Below, piece after piece: positions 48,403 to 57,147 of a stretch of DNA of 64,000 nucleotides. Position 1 is the stretch's first letter, and each line of letters starts with the position of its first letter. The position numbers and the translations under genes were made by a program. The stretch comes from Acidobacteriota bacterium (GTDB lineage: Bacteria > Acidobacteriota > Blastocatellia > Pyrinomonadales > Pyrinomonadaceae). The stretch spans positions 62,001-126,000 of the forward strand of contig JADJBB010000021.1 of assembly GCA_016703965.1 (NCBI GenBank), written 5' to 3'. The notes beneath the pieces were generated by a model. The model was not told the DNA's origin, did not search any database, and saw nothing but the letters and a program-made list of their open reading frames with translations.

Positions 48403-50331
48403 TTAATTGCCGACCGTCGAACGCAAAACGATACGGAACCCGACCTTATTAGAGTAAGATCCGACGTCGAGCCAACTCCTGCACGTCGAACAGACACCAG
48501 TCGCGGTCAGTTCGTAATTGCCTCCGCGGATCACCTTTTTTTCGCTTGTCGTGATCCGGGCGGTTCCGTCGGCGGGAGCACCTACGTAGTTAGGAACCCA
48601 GCTATCAAAAACCCATTCGGCGGCATTTCCGTGCATATTGAAAAGTCCAAATCGATTCGCGAAGCGGAAACTGCCAACCGGCATCAAACGGTTACGAGCT
48701 TGCCCCTGTACGTTCTCTTTTGAAATGTTACTTGCATCGAAATTAGCCAGATCATCCTTTAACCGCGGTCCAAACGCGAACAACGCATCAGACCCCGCTC
48801 GAGCAGCATATTCCCACTCGGCCTCAGACGGCAGGGTATATACATGCCCGGTGAATCGGCTTAGTCGTTCGCAGAACTCGATCGCGTCTGCCCAGGATAT
48901 ATTCACGACGGGCAGATCATCGCCGACCAGATTCGGTGCGGGATCTTTTTTCAAGGAGATCTTCACCTTGGGCATTTTGGCGACCGCCTCCCATTCCTTT
49001 TTTGTTATCTCGTTCACCCCCATAAAAAAAGCCGGAATGTCGACGTTGTGGATCGGTTCCGCGTCGACGCTGCCCATCTTGAATTTCCCATATGGAATTT
49101 GGACCAGGCGAATCGTAACTCCATTCCCGAGATCTTCATCAACCGAATTGGCGGTTTTTCTTTCTTTTGTTATTTCCGCACCCATTCCATCCAACATGAC
49201 GGTGTCAAATTCGAATGGTTTTGGTGCAAGTTCTGCGGCTCGATAGACCGCGGCCGTAGGCTGAGCTGCGACAGATATCTTTGGCGAATCCCGATTCTCG
49301 CGGTTGTAAGCATTAAGAAACAAATTCAACGCTTGAGCTGAGTATTTTCCCGATCTCTGCGTGTTCAGAAACACAGAGTAAGATTGAACAGTATTCGCTT
49401 CTTTGGCTTCTTCGAACAACCTATCCTCAGACGTGTCGGGCGGTACGTTCTTTTTCAGAGCGAAAACCATGTCTCCAAATCTGAGTTCAGCGTCCTCGAT
49501 CTTTCCATAGGTGGGCGTTTGTTCCCGTTTCATTTCATCGACAACTTTCTTTGAAAGGTAATTAAACAGTTCATTTGCGGTTACAAAGGAATCACGATTG
49601 AGATCGGCTTCCCCTTGTAAACCGGAAACAAAGAACCGACGAAATGCACTGTCGTCATTCACTTCCTGGTTTGCACTGCCCGAGGTGATGAACTGGCGAA
49701 CTGGTTTGCTTATAAACTCTGAGATCGACGGAGGAATTGTATTGCTGTCAGACCGGGTGGTGAGGTGGCCCGAAAAACAGCTGTCGAATACAAATAGCGA
49801 GTGCTTGGTCTGAATGCTGCCTGCAATACCTGTAATTGTCTTGAAATCAAGGGCGACTTGCTTGAATAGCAGTTCGTTCTTTCTGGGATCCGGAGCATCA
49901 ATTGGAACAATATAGCCAAAATCGCGACCATCAGGGGATTTCAGCGTATGTCCGTGTCCCGCAAAATAGACGAGTATCCGCTTGTTGCCGTCTAAACCGT
50001 ATGTATTGACAAAAGTCTCGATAGCCTTTTTTAACTCAACGCCGGTGAGATTCATTTTTACCGTGACGTCGAATCCGTGTTCGGTTAAGACGGACCTTAC
50101 AGCTTCAACATCTCGACCGGGGCCCTGCAATGGTTTCCAGTACTTGTAATCGTTCATACCGATCACTAGTGCATGGCTACTGTCGTACAGGCTCGATTCT
50201 TTCACCTTTCCATCTTTTACATATCTGACGAGGCCAGGAACAACACCGCGATATTCCTGGGCCTTGCTTCCAATAACCGCTAATGCAGTGGCGGCCGCGA
50301 TAAAAAATATCCGAGAGAGGGTTCTTTTCAT
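48403..50331 (-). CDS. Secreted caspase-like (C14) peptidase fused to a formylglycine-generating-enzyme-like (SUMF1) domain
   Basis: 642 residues with a signal peptide (LSRIFFIAAATALAVIGSKA). Residues ~50-310 form a caspase fold: ALVIGMNDYKYWKPLQGPGR, His126 in YFAGHGH, and Cys185 in FDSCFSG, followed by RQFITSGSANQEV. A linker leads to a SUMF1/FGE-like domain (~390-640: FKMGSVDAEP, LPVVNISWADAIEFCERLSR, YTLPSEAEWEYAAR, GNAAEWVFDSW, RGGNYEL, GFRIVL). In many bacterial cassettes this domain is a binding or activating module rather than a sulfatase activator. A CSTC pair near the end may allow chemistry or metal binding. It lies between the kinase and the OmpA-like gene, both in the same direction. 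Confidence 0.88.
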   Translation of the reverse strand: MKRTLSRIFFIAAATALAVIGSKAQEYRGVVPGLVRYVKDGKVKESSLYDSSHALVIGMNDYKYWKPLQGPGRDVEAVRSVLTEHGFDVTVKMNLTGVELKKAIETFVNTYGLDGNKRILVYFAGHGHTLKSPDGRDFGYIVPIDAPDPRKNELLFKQVALDFKTITGIAGSIQTKHSLFVFDSCFSGHLTTRSDSNTIPPSISEFISKPVRQFITSGSANQEVNDDSAFRRFFVSGLQGEADLNRDSFVTANELFNYLSKKVVDEMKREQTPTYGKIEDAELRFGDMVFALKKNVPPDTSEDRLFEEAKEANTVQSYSVFLNTQRSGKYSAQALNLFLNAYNRENRDSPKISVAAQPTAAVYRAAELAPKPFEFDTVMLDGMGAEITKERKTANSVDEDLGNGVTIRLVQIPYGKFKMGSVDAEPIHNVDIPAFFMGVNEITKKEWEAVAKMPKVKISLKKDPAPNLVGDDLPVVNISWADAIEFCERLSRFTGHVYTLPSEAEWEYAARAGSDALFAFGPRLKDDLANFDASNISKENVQGQARNRLMPVGSFRFANRFGLFNMHGNAAEWVFDSWVPNYVGAPADGTARITTSEKKVIRGGNYELTATGVCSTCRSWLDVGSYSNKVGFRIVLRSTVGN

Positions 50332-50729
50332 GTCCGTTACTCTTATTGATTTATAGGATGGTTTTCTTTCAATACTCCATAAACAAAATTCGTTCGCTGC
50401 TAAACCAATCCATAACGAAGCCCGATCATCGGACTACCTTTTTTAGCGTCTCCCCAATGAATCGACTGCGTCACGCGAATATCTGCGAAGGTGAGTGGCC
50501 ACAAACGGGCGCAAGATTCTACTGTTAATATGACTCGTTTCTGTGTTTGTATCTGCTTGTGGACGTTACGTTGGGCCGATATCGTACCGCCAAACAAAAA
50601 TAGGCGTACGTTAGGTGAAAGAAGGATTTTAGTGGAGAGCATCCTCATAGAAAAAGTAATAACCTCCAAAGCGATCCTTAATTCGCATTACTCATGACCT
50701 TGGATGTTATCTTTATAAAAGATCGAAGT
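50332..50729 (-). other. Spacer between kinase and caspase-FGE genes, possible decayed frame
   Basis: A minus-strand frame at 50400-50669 ends with FADIRVTQSIHWGDAKKGSP and GLRYGLV, slightly like the last strands of an outer-membrane barrel. Its first half shows no family pattern, and the start is poor. I regard it as a possible gene remnant. No terminator or promoter is convincing. Confidence 0.3.
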
Positions 50730-51175
50730 TCACTGGTGCTCCAGTTCAAACCGGTGAACGACTTCGTCACCCCTTGCTCTAATGATCGACTGCAGATTCA
50801 CCGCGTCCTTTTCGATTGCCGGTATCTCTTTTTGATTCTTTTCGAGAAAAGCTCTAAGTGTCTGACCGCCCGCGGGGTTAACTATACCGGTCTGGGTGGC
50901 AAATGCTATCTTGACTATATTCTCAAGTTCAGGAACGGACTCCTTCGCCCATATCATCCAATTGATCTCAGTTCCGCGCTCCCCGCTCACGTTGCCGGCT
51001 ACTTCGACAGTCTGCCCGGCGGCGACCTTAGACACGCCATTATTCCTAAGTGGGGTAGGGAACAGTAAGGAGTATTCCAAGTTCCCATTCTTATTCTTAC
51101 CCTGATTGAAAACGTACATGTAGCCTTCTGATTCGGGCACAAACGTCATAATCGTTTGGTAATCGCTCAACCGTC
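50730..51175 (-). CDS. DUF4384-like tail of the Ser/Thr kinase (after a frame break)
   Basis: About 140 residues: IMTFVPESEGYMYVFNQGKN, EYSLLFPTPLRNNGVSKVAA and INWMIWAKESVPELENI. These parallel the beta-rich domain of the secreted protein at 20569 (LAVEATFPGYLYIFDRE, EPYLIFPETL). It ends with a charged helix (FLEKNQKEIPAIEKDAVNLQ). The kinase frame ends about 80 bases inside this stretch. The two frames join if one base is changed near 51165-51185, next to GGGCAGG. It is probably the sensor or effector tail of the kinase, on the far side of the membrane. Confidence 0.7.
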
Positions 51176-52506
51176 GCCTGCCCAGTGGAGCGGTATGGGG
51201 CTTCGAATGGTTTACCATTGCGCATTTTCTGGACCATAAGGTAATACGCAAATTTCCGCTCAGGGCCAAGGTCGTTCGGGAGGCTATTCGCCGAAGGTTG
51301 AGCGGCCGGTGGCGAAGGTGCAGCTGAATTCCAGGCAAAATAAGCGCCAGTTATTCCGATCAATGCAAGAACTATTGCGACCGGCAATACAAACTTGGCC
51401 GCTCGGAGCAGCTTGTCGACCGGGCTAGTGGCTTCAATGCGTTTGATCGTGTCAAATTCGATAGCATGCTCGAGTTCCATCGACTGAGTGGGTGAACTGT
51501 GGAATTCTGTCTTGATCGAGGCAAAAAAACGATCCGTTTCCCGCCCGTCACTTCGCAATTCATGCGCGAGATAGCGGCCGAACGCTCTAGCATTTTGCGG
51601 ACGCTTTTCTGGGTCGAACTCAAGGGCCGAGAGTAGAATTCGCTCCGCTTCGCGAGGCATGTCGGGACGCAATGCAGTAGGTGGGGTGATCACTCCGTCC
51701 TTTTCGAGCTGATACATCTCGGCTAGGGCAACTGGTTTGAACGGTACCTCACCCGTTAGTATTTCGTAAGCAACTATAGCCGTCGAGAAAATATCAGCCG
51801 CCGGCGTCAGGTCCAATCTGCCGATCAATTGTTCCGGGGCTATGTAAAGTATCGAGCCGATGGCTCGTGAAATCTCCGTTTCTGGCGCAAGCTTCGACTC
51901 CCCAACTCGAGCAATGCCAAAATCGATTAGACGAACTCGATAGAGGCCTTCCTCGATCGGAGTCAGCATAATATTTTCGGGCTTGATATCGCGATGTAAG
52001 ACTTTTTCGCTGTGGGCTGCTGTTAACGCGTCAGTGACACTTTCGATAACATTCGCGGCAACATCAAGGGGTAATCTGCCTGCGAGTTGTATCGCCTTGC
52101 GGAGCGAGTGCCCTCGAATATAATCCATTACCATGAATGGATTTCCGTCGTTGAGGATACCTGAATCGAGGATCCTGACAATGCCGGGATGGTCGAGCCT
52201 AATAAGAGCTTCTTTCTCGTGTTCGAATTTGCGAACGATATCAGGATGTTTGAGAGCATTCTCATTCAGGATCTTGACGACCACATCCTTTCCCATCAAC
52301 TTGGTATCTTTGGCCAGATAGACGACACCTATTCCGCCAGTGTCTGCACCACCATCCGTAAGATTTTTCTCGATGAAAAAGCGGCCATCAAGTACCCGGC
52401 CTACGAGTGTGCCCGGTTCATTGAAATCGATTGTTGTTGTTTCCGAAAGTTTAGACGAATCCGCCTTCGCAGAAGCCGCGACTTCAGAATCGTGCAAGTT
52501 ATCCAT
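51165..52506 (-). CDS. Membrane-spanning Ser/Thr protein kinase (PknB-type), N-terminal part
   Basis: Residues ~33-310 are a Hanks-type kinase. A glycine-rich loop (GGIGVVYLAKD) is followed by the ATP-binding Lys in KDVVVKIL, the catalytic loop HRDIKPENIML, DFGIAR, and APEQLIGR as the P+1 region. A membrane helix lies near 365-390 (FVLPVAIVLALIGITGAYFA), followed by a short outer linker that joins, after a frame break, to the DUF4384-like tail at 50730. The kinase would sense something outside and phosphorylate cytoplasmic targets. It is the first gene of a long co-directional series including two caspase-like genes, and a good promoter precedes it. Confidence 0.9.
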
Positions 52507-52586
52507 AGGAGCTGCACCTGAAAGCCATAGTTATCCGACTACTCACCGGACAGACTACGAATAGTCATTCTTTTAAAATATGTCGG

Positions 52587-52615
52587 ATTGTACATAAGAA
52601 CGCTAAGAATGTAAA
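52587..52615 (-). promoter_or_regulatory. Sigma70-type promoter of the kinase gene
   Basis: On the minus strand TTTACA (52615-52610) and TACAAT (52592-52587) are 17 bp apart, each one base from consensus. Transcription would start near 52580, leaving a ~75-base leader before the ATG at 52506. It is the best promoter match I found in the window and could serve the kinase and the genes after it. Confidence 0.65.
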
Positions 52616-52873
52616 GCATTTAAATAGCCCCGGAACGTGGATGTTTCCCTTGCTAAGGTAATTCATGACAGAACCTCACATTCTTGCTTTAGCAAATCCT
52701 GATGCGTAAATCGCCGTCACGGGCACCCAGCCAGAGTCAGAATCTTCTTCGTGAGAGCATATACTTCTGCGGCCATGCAACGTGTTTGCCGACACTTCTG
52801 TTCTCGGAGTCGCTGCGCTGATATTGGTAGATCTCGATTTCAAGAAAATTAGGTGGGAATTCAGGTGGGAACG
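52616..52873. other. Gene-free stretch next to the tRNA-Thr fragment
   Basis: No family-like frame is visible on either strand. AGGTGGGAA is repeated twice at about 52852-52870, just before the terminator. Similar short tandem repeats lie at the same place beside the tRNA-Asn copies (GATAACGGGAAA near 4960; ATGTGTGCA near 53630). They may be remnants of a recombinase gene end or binding sites. Confidence 0.4.
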
Positions 52874-52900
52874 CAAAAACGGGCACTAGCTTGGTGCCCG
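52874..52900 (-). terminator. Intrinsic terminator beside the tRNA-Thr fragment
   Basis: Stem ACGGGCACT / GGTGCCCGT (52878-52886 with 52892-52900, one G-T pair) followed on the minus strand by TTTTTGCG. It has the same stem sequence as the tRNA-Asn terminators. Confidence 0.7.
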
Positions 52901-52904
52901 TAAC

Positions 52905-53450
52905 TTATTGAAAGAATGGAGCCGCCCATCGGAGTCGAACCAACGACCTTTCGATTACGAGCCTGCCCTCCACAGTTAATCGAAATGCAGGCTTGCCTTG
53001 AAGTTGATCACCCCACCATGAGAGATTGGTCGAGAGCATGATCCCGCTTGACTGATACCCCGGCACGCTCCAATCCAAATGGGTCGGGTAGCAGATGCCA
53101 TCACCATTCGGGGTCTTGCACTTTGCCAGCCAGACCATGGGCGACTCCCCGCCATTGTAGCCAGAAACCGGGATGCCGCCTTCCAGGAACCGAGGCTCCT
53201 TACGTCCATGTGAGAAATGGCTTGGAAAGTCGAGTTGGAAATATCCTGCCGATATCGACGCAGGGGCTCCTGTTGAGCCGCCGGCCATTTGTTCCTTGAG
53301 CTTGGCGAGGTTGGTTTGGGGGACTTGTAGTTTGGATCGGCCTCGAGGGCTTTTTCGAAGGCGGCGAGTTTGTGAAAATGCACTCGAAATTAAAGTCGCG
53401 AATGCAACAAAATCAAAGAGCGAAGCGCCAAATTGAACCAACATATTCAT
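52905..53450 (-). pseudogene. TPR-type protein remnant, frameshifted and truncated at the tRNA-Thr fragment
   Basis: One frame gives LAAFEKALEADPNYK, the typical last helix of a tetratricopeptide repeat. Across a CCCCC run near 53330 the other frame continues VPQTNLAKLKEQMAGGS and then a Gly/Trp-rich part (FLEGGIPVSGYNGGESPMVW, NGDGICYPTHLDWSVPGYQS) of no recognised family. The 3' end runs through the tRNA-Thr half and stops in it, so the original C-terminus is lost. It is best read as a gene cut by an insertion. It has a hydrophobic start (FVAFATLISSAF), but its join to the TPR part is doubtful. Confidence 0.5.
52916..52960 (-). other. tRNA-Thr(CGT) 3' half, attachment-site-like remnant
   Basis: On the minus strand the sequence runs CTCGTAATCGAAAGGTCG, then GTTGGTTCGACTCCGAT, then the acceptor 3' strand and CCA. 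This matches the anticodon-to-3' half of a threonine tRNA with CGT anticodon. The 5' half is not present. The other side continues into a broken TPR gene. It marks a recombination junction of the same kind as the tRNA-Asn halves but using another tRNA. Confidence 0.65.
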
Positions 53451-53649
53451 CTATCCTCCACCGGCTAACGGTCGCCTAATCTAAACTTTATTAGCGATTT
53501 AGAGCGTATTCTACCGCATCCTTGTCGACGCTCATGCGAAGATCGTCCATACGAACCGGACTGTAATCATCCGTACTTGAGACACGTCGGAATTGAAGTC
53601 CACGACATTAGTAATGCCCAGGCAAAAAATGTGTGCAGAAATGTGTGCA

Positions 53650-53679
53650 ACAAGAAACGGGCACCAACTTGGTGCCCGT
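53650..53679 (-). terminator. Intrinsic terminator of tRNA-Asn
   Basis: Stem ACGGGCACC / GGTGCCCGT (53657-53665 with 53671-53679), loop AACTT, followed on the minus strand by TTCTTGTTG. It lies 16 bases after the tRNA 3' end. Confidence 0.75.
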
Positions 53680-53695
53680 AACCTATTGATTAAAT

Positions 53696-53770
<75 letters not shown>

Positions 53771-53830
53771 ATATCGCTGCCTAACGGTGGCGAACCTAAA
53801 GATTAAAAATTTCCCCGTCCGTTGTCAAGT

Positions 53831-55768
53831 TTATTGGCGAATTCCCTTTGCGATCATGGCTCTGATCACATCCATCTCGCGGTCGAACTTGTTGCCGATG
53901 TCCTCGGTTTTTCTTTTTACGACGATCTCTGGCACGACGCTCTCGTCTTTTTTCGGCTTCAGCGGTGACTGGAAATAGAGCGGAATATCGATCTCAGCTT
54001 TTGAGTTCGGCAGCGTCAGGAATAGGTAATTGCCACCATTTATCCCTTGTTTATTGCCACCCGTCGTTTGGCCGACGATGGTTGCGAGACGGTTTTGCTG
54101 GATATAGTCGAGAAACTGGAAGGTCGCGGAGGCGTTACTTGAATCAGCGATAACAAATGTGCGTCCGGTGAAATTGTTCTCGTAAGGTTCGACAGCCGGA
54201 TAGTCTTCGCGGCCGATTATCTCGAAGTAATTTGCGTCAAACTTTCGATAAAATGCTGCCGGAACGCCGTTTTTGAGTGCGTACATGATCGCATCATCGT
54301 AGGTGCTGACAAATTTAGAAAGTTCCGGGTTTGCCGAGACATTGCGTACCAGTCGCCGGCTTTCGGCGTACGGCGGCAGCTGTTGCTTGGCCAAATAGCG
54401 CGAGATCTCAAATCCGGGATCCATATCGCCGCCGCCGTTTCCGCGAACGTCGATGATAAGGTTTTTGATATTTTTTGCCCGCAGCTCTGCGAATGCATTT
54501 GCCAGAAACTCCTTGAATTTTATCGTTTTGAGCCGCCAGGTGATGAAATTCTCGACCTTCAGGTAGCCCGTCGAATTATCCTGGATCTCAAATTTCCAGC
54601 CGTCGTCGTACGTAGGCGTTTTGCCGTAACGCTTAGCCATTTCCTGTTTGCGGTCTGACTTGGTTACGGCAGGAACATGAAAGTTGATCTTCTTCTTAGT
54701 GACAAGATCTATCGCCTCGATCGAAAACTTCTCGTCTCTGACAGGGAAAAACAGTGGGAAATACATATCGAAGAGGGCGTATCTTTCTGCCTCAAAGCGG
54801 GTTAATTCCAGTGAATTGATCCGATGTTCGAGCGTTGAATTCCCGTCACCTCTTGTTACGGTCAATAGTTCGTCAATGATCTTCTTGACTGGAATTCCAT
54901 TGATCTTTGTGATCTCACTTCCGAGTGCGAGGGGATTTGGCGAGGCGTTTTCGGTGACGATGAACCTACCATCGATGATGCGGAAATAGAATGGAAGAAA
55001 GGTCTTGCCGTTGAATATCCGCTCTCGGACGACGCTGTTTTGATTGTACGGATTCAGATAGGTGTGGCCGCATTTGATCTTTTCGGTAAGCTGCGAAAAC
55101 AAAAGAAAGGCGGTATTCTCGGATAGCGGCGTGTTGAGTTTTGCCTCGATCTTGGCGAACTCGCGCTCCAGGTTTTCGGGTGTGTTGTAGCGATAGACAC
55201 CTGGATGCAGTGAAACCAAAGCCTTCTTCAGCACCTCAAGATCTTCTTTTAACTGTGCCGGTGAAAATGTCTTTTTTTCGAGAATGTTCTCACTCGTTCG
55301 CTTTAGTGTGAGTCGATTGCGGAATTGCCACGGCGTTCGCGTTTCCTTTAAGAAAGTTAAGGAATTGTCGTCAAAAGTGATCGTCTTTCGCATCGGCTCA
55401 ACCTTCTCGCCGTCCTGGCCGCTGCCGAGCAGGACGATCTTTCCGTTCTCGACCGATTCGATCTTGTATTCAAAATCGCCTGATAGGAATCTCTTCGCGG
55501 CTGTATCGATCTTCTCTGTTTCGACATCTTTAATGATCGTCCCAAAGTCGTCGTAAACGGTCGTGATCTCGGCAGAATTACCGTCTACAGCGGCTTTAAC
55601 TATCAGAAATGTCTTGAGCTTTACGCGTTTGTTTTCCGAATAGTCTTGATACTCAAGCGTTCCTTCCCAGTTTCCGTCGATGGTTTGATAGAAGGTTTTA
55701 CTTTGTGAAACTGCGGTTCCCGCAAAGGTTATTAAGGCTAAGATCGCTGCTAAGAATAATTTGTTCAT
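53831..55768 (-). CDS. Secreted S41-family (C-terminal processing) serine peptidase
   Basis: About 645 residues from the ATG behind GAGAGGAAACAG; an in-frame ATG 69 bases upstream has no such site. Signal peptide MNKLFLAAILALITFAGTAVS. The central part has a tricorn/S41 fold: a PDZ-like stretch (NPLALGSEITKINGIPVKKI), the strand NLIIDVRGNGGGDMDPG, and SSNASATFQFLDY with the likely nucleophilic Ser near residue 542. GQTTGGNKQG follows. The N-terminal 150 residues are an added beta domain. It probably degrades peptides or proteins in the periplasm. It lies downstream of the AraC-type regulator in the same direction. Confidence 0.88.
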   Translation of the reverse strand: MNKLFLAAILALITFAGTAVSQSKTFYQTIDGNWEGTLEYQDYSENKRVKLKTFLIVKAAVDGNSAEITTVYDDFGTIIKDVETEKIDTAAKRFLSGDFEYKIESVENGKIVLLGSGQDGEKVEPMRKTITFDDNSLTFLKETRTPWQFRNRLTLKRTSENILEKKTFSPAQLKEDLEVLKKALVSLHPGVYRYNTPENLEREFAKIEAKLNTPLSENTAFLLFSQLTEKIKCGHTYLNPYNQNSVVRERIFNGKTFLPFYFRIIDGRFIVTENASPNPLALGSEITKINGIPVKKIIDELLTVTRGDGNSTLEHRINSLELTRFEAERYALFDMYFPLFFPVRDEKFSIEAIDLVTKKKINFHVPAVTKSDRKQEMAKRYGKTPTYDDGWKFEIQDNSTGYLKVENFITWRLKTIKFKEFLANAFAELRAKNIKNLIIDVRGNGGGDMDPGFEISRYLAKQQLPPYAESRRLVRNVSANPELSKFVSTYDDAIMYALKNGVPAAFYRKFDANYFEIIGREDYPAVEPYENNFTGRTFVIADSSNASATFQFLDYIQQNRLATIVGQTTGGNKQGINGGNYLFLTLPNSKAEIDIPLYFQSPLKPKKDESVVPEIVVKRKTEDIGNKFDREMDVIRAMIAKGIRQ

Positions 55769-55872
55769 CTGTTTCCTCTCGAAGTAGTGTTCGTACTGAT
55801 TCGAGATTACGGCTCGCGGAGCAGCACATCGCCTCACATCATCATTTGAGGCTTATTTGTGATGATTTGAGA

Positions 55873-57006
55873 CTATTTAGCGGTCAAATTGTCCTGATAT
55901 TCCTTTGGCGAAACGCCGGTAAATTTTTTGAATGCCCGGTTGAAGGTGGCTTTTGAATTAAAACCGCTGTCGAAGGCGATGGCGAGCAGCGACGATTCGT
56001 CGGCGTCACGGAGCTTGGATTTGACTTCGTTTATTCGGTATTCGTTTATGAAATCGTTGAAATTCTTATCAAATCCCTGATTGATCGCGTGCGAGAGCAC
56101 GTTGGAATTGACGCCGACGATCCGCGTCAGGTCGGTCAGCGTGATCGTGGGTTCGAGATAGGGCCGTTCGTCGCGCATTACGGCCTGCAGCTTTTCTTTC
56201 AGGCGTTCTAGTTCGTTGTCGGAAAGTAGCGAACGCCGCGATTCGGTCGCCTTGGCGGGAGCATCAGAAAAAGTCAGGTCAATGGTTTTTGACCGTAGAT
56301 AGCCAGCAACCGCTAAATAGTAGGTCGAAAGCGCGAGAACTACCTCAAAATAAAAGTACTGAATATAAGAAAGCCGAAACAGAAAACTGTTCGTAAAATC
56401 AAACAACGCCCCGAGCAGCAGGATCGCCGAAAACGTGTAAAGAAAATTCCGCAGCCAGTCGAACTTAATCTTTTCAGTGTCGGAGAAATTTTCGTCGAGC
56501 CAATTTCGGTATTTCCGGTAATGCCGGATCGACCAAAATAACAGCAGCACGCTCCACGCGAATTCGGTCGCAAATACCAGCGGCCCTATGACCGGACGGT
56601 AATACGCCCCATCAAACCATCCTTTCCAAGCCTCGCTCTGAAAAAATATCGTGAACCGGAATACAAGATACACGGCCGTTGGGATCAGATAAAGCAGGTC
56701 CTTTCGTGTTAATTTCCACTGCGAATTCGTCAGACTAAGTACGTAAAACCAGACCAGAACCGGCGGCAGATAGCTGATCGAGAAAGGAAAGTACGTTAGC
56801 CATTGATTCAGGTCATAAACATTCGCAAACCCGATAAACGGCGTGATCAGGCTCGAGCTCAGTACGACCAGCAGCAACGCGAGCCACAGATCGGCTTTCG
56901 TCCTCTGCTTGATCCCGCGATTTACGAGCAGCCCCGCAAAGATCAGACCTTGCAGGATGCAGATAAAGATGAGGATGCTTCTAATGTTTAGGAAATCGTA
57001 TTCCAC
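55873..57006 (-). CDS. AraC-family regulator with N-terminal membrane domain
   Basis: 377 residues, GTG start without a clear ribosome-binding site. Seven or so membrane helices (~5-240) include LIFICILQGLIFAGLLV and YLPPVLVWFYVLSL. A cytoplasmic AraC-type double helix-turn-helix follows (~275-375: LTRIVGVNSNVLSHAINQGF, LLAIAFDSGFNSKATFNRAF, KKFTGVSPKEYQ). Membrane-bound AraC regulators of this type sense small molecules or peptides at the membrane. The S41 peptidase gene begins 104 bases downstream and is a likely target or operon partner. Confidence 0.87.
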   Translation of the reverse strand: MEYDFLNIRSILIFICILQGLIFAGLLVNRGIKQRTKADLWLALLLVVLSSSLITPFIGFANVYDLNQWLTYFPFSISYLPPVLVWFYVLSLTNSQWKLTRKDLLYLIPTAVYLVFRFTIFFQSEAWKGWFDGAYYRPVIGPLVFATEFAWSVLLLFWSIRHYRKYRNWLDENFSDTEKIKFDWLRNFLYTFSAILLLGALFDFTNSFLFRLSYIQYFYFEVVLALSTYYLAVAGYLRSKTIDLTFSDAPAKATESRRSLLSDNELERLKEKLQAVMRDERPYLEPTITLTDLTRIVGVNSNVLSHAINQGFDKNFNDFINEYRINEVKSKLRDADESSLLAIAFDSGFNSKATFNRAFKKFTGVSPKEYQDNLTAK

Positions 57007-57107
57007 AATGTTAACGAGCCAGCGACAATATTGTTCTTTCGTCCGAATGCCGGATAGAGTTTCAGATCTTCCCCGCGTTCACATTCTGCAAACGCTGGCG
57101 AACGGCG

Positions 57108-57113
57108 TATAAT
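57108..57113 (+). promoter_or_regulatory. -10 element of the guaA promoter
   Basis: TATAAT, a perfect -10 hexamer, 34 bases before the guaA start. The -35 region is weak (no good TTGACA match at 16-18 bp). The 140-bp spacer is shared with the divergent AraC-type gene. Confidence 0.5.
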
Positions 57114-57147
57114 TCTCTCTTTATACAAACTCGGGAGCCGTTCTATT

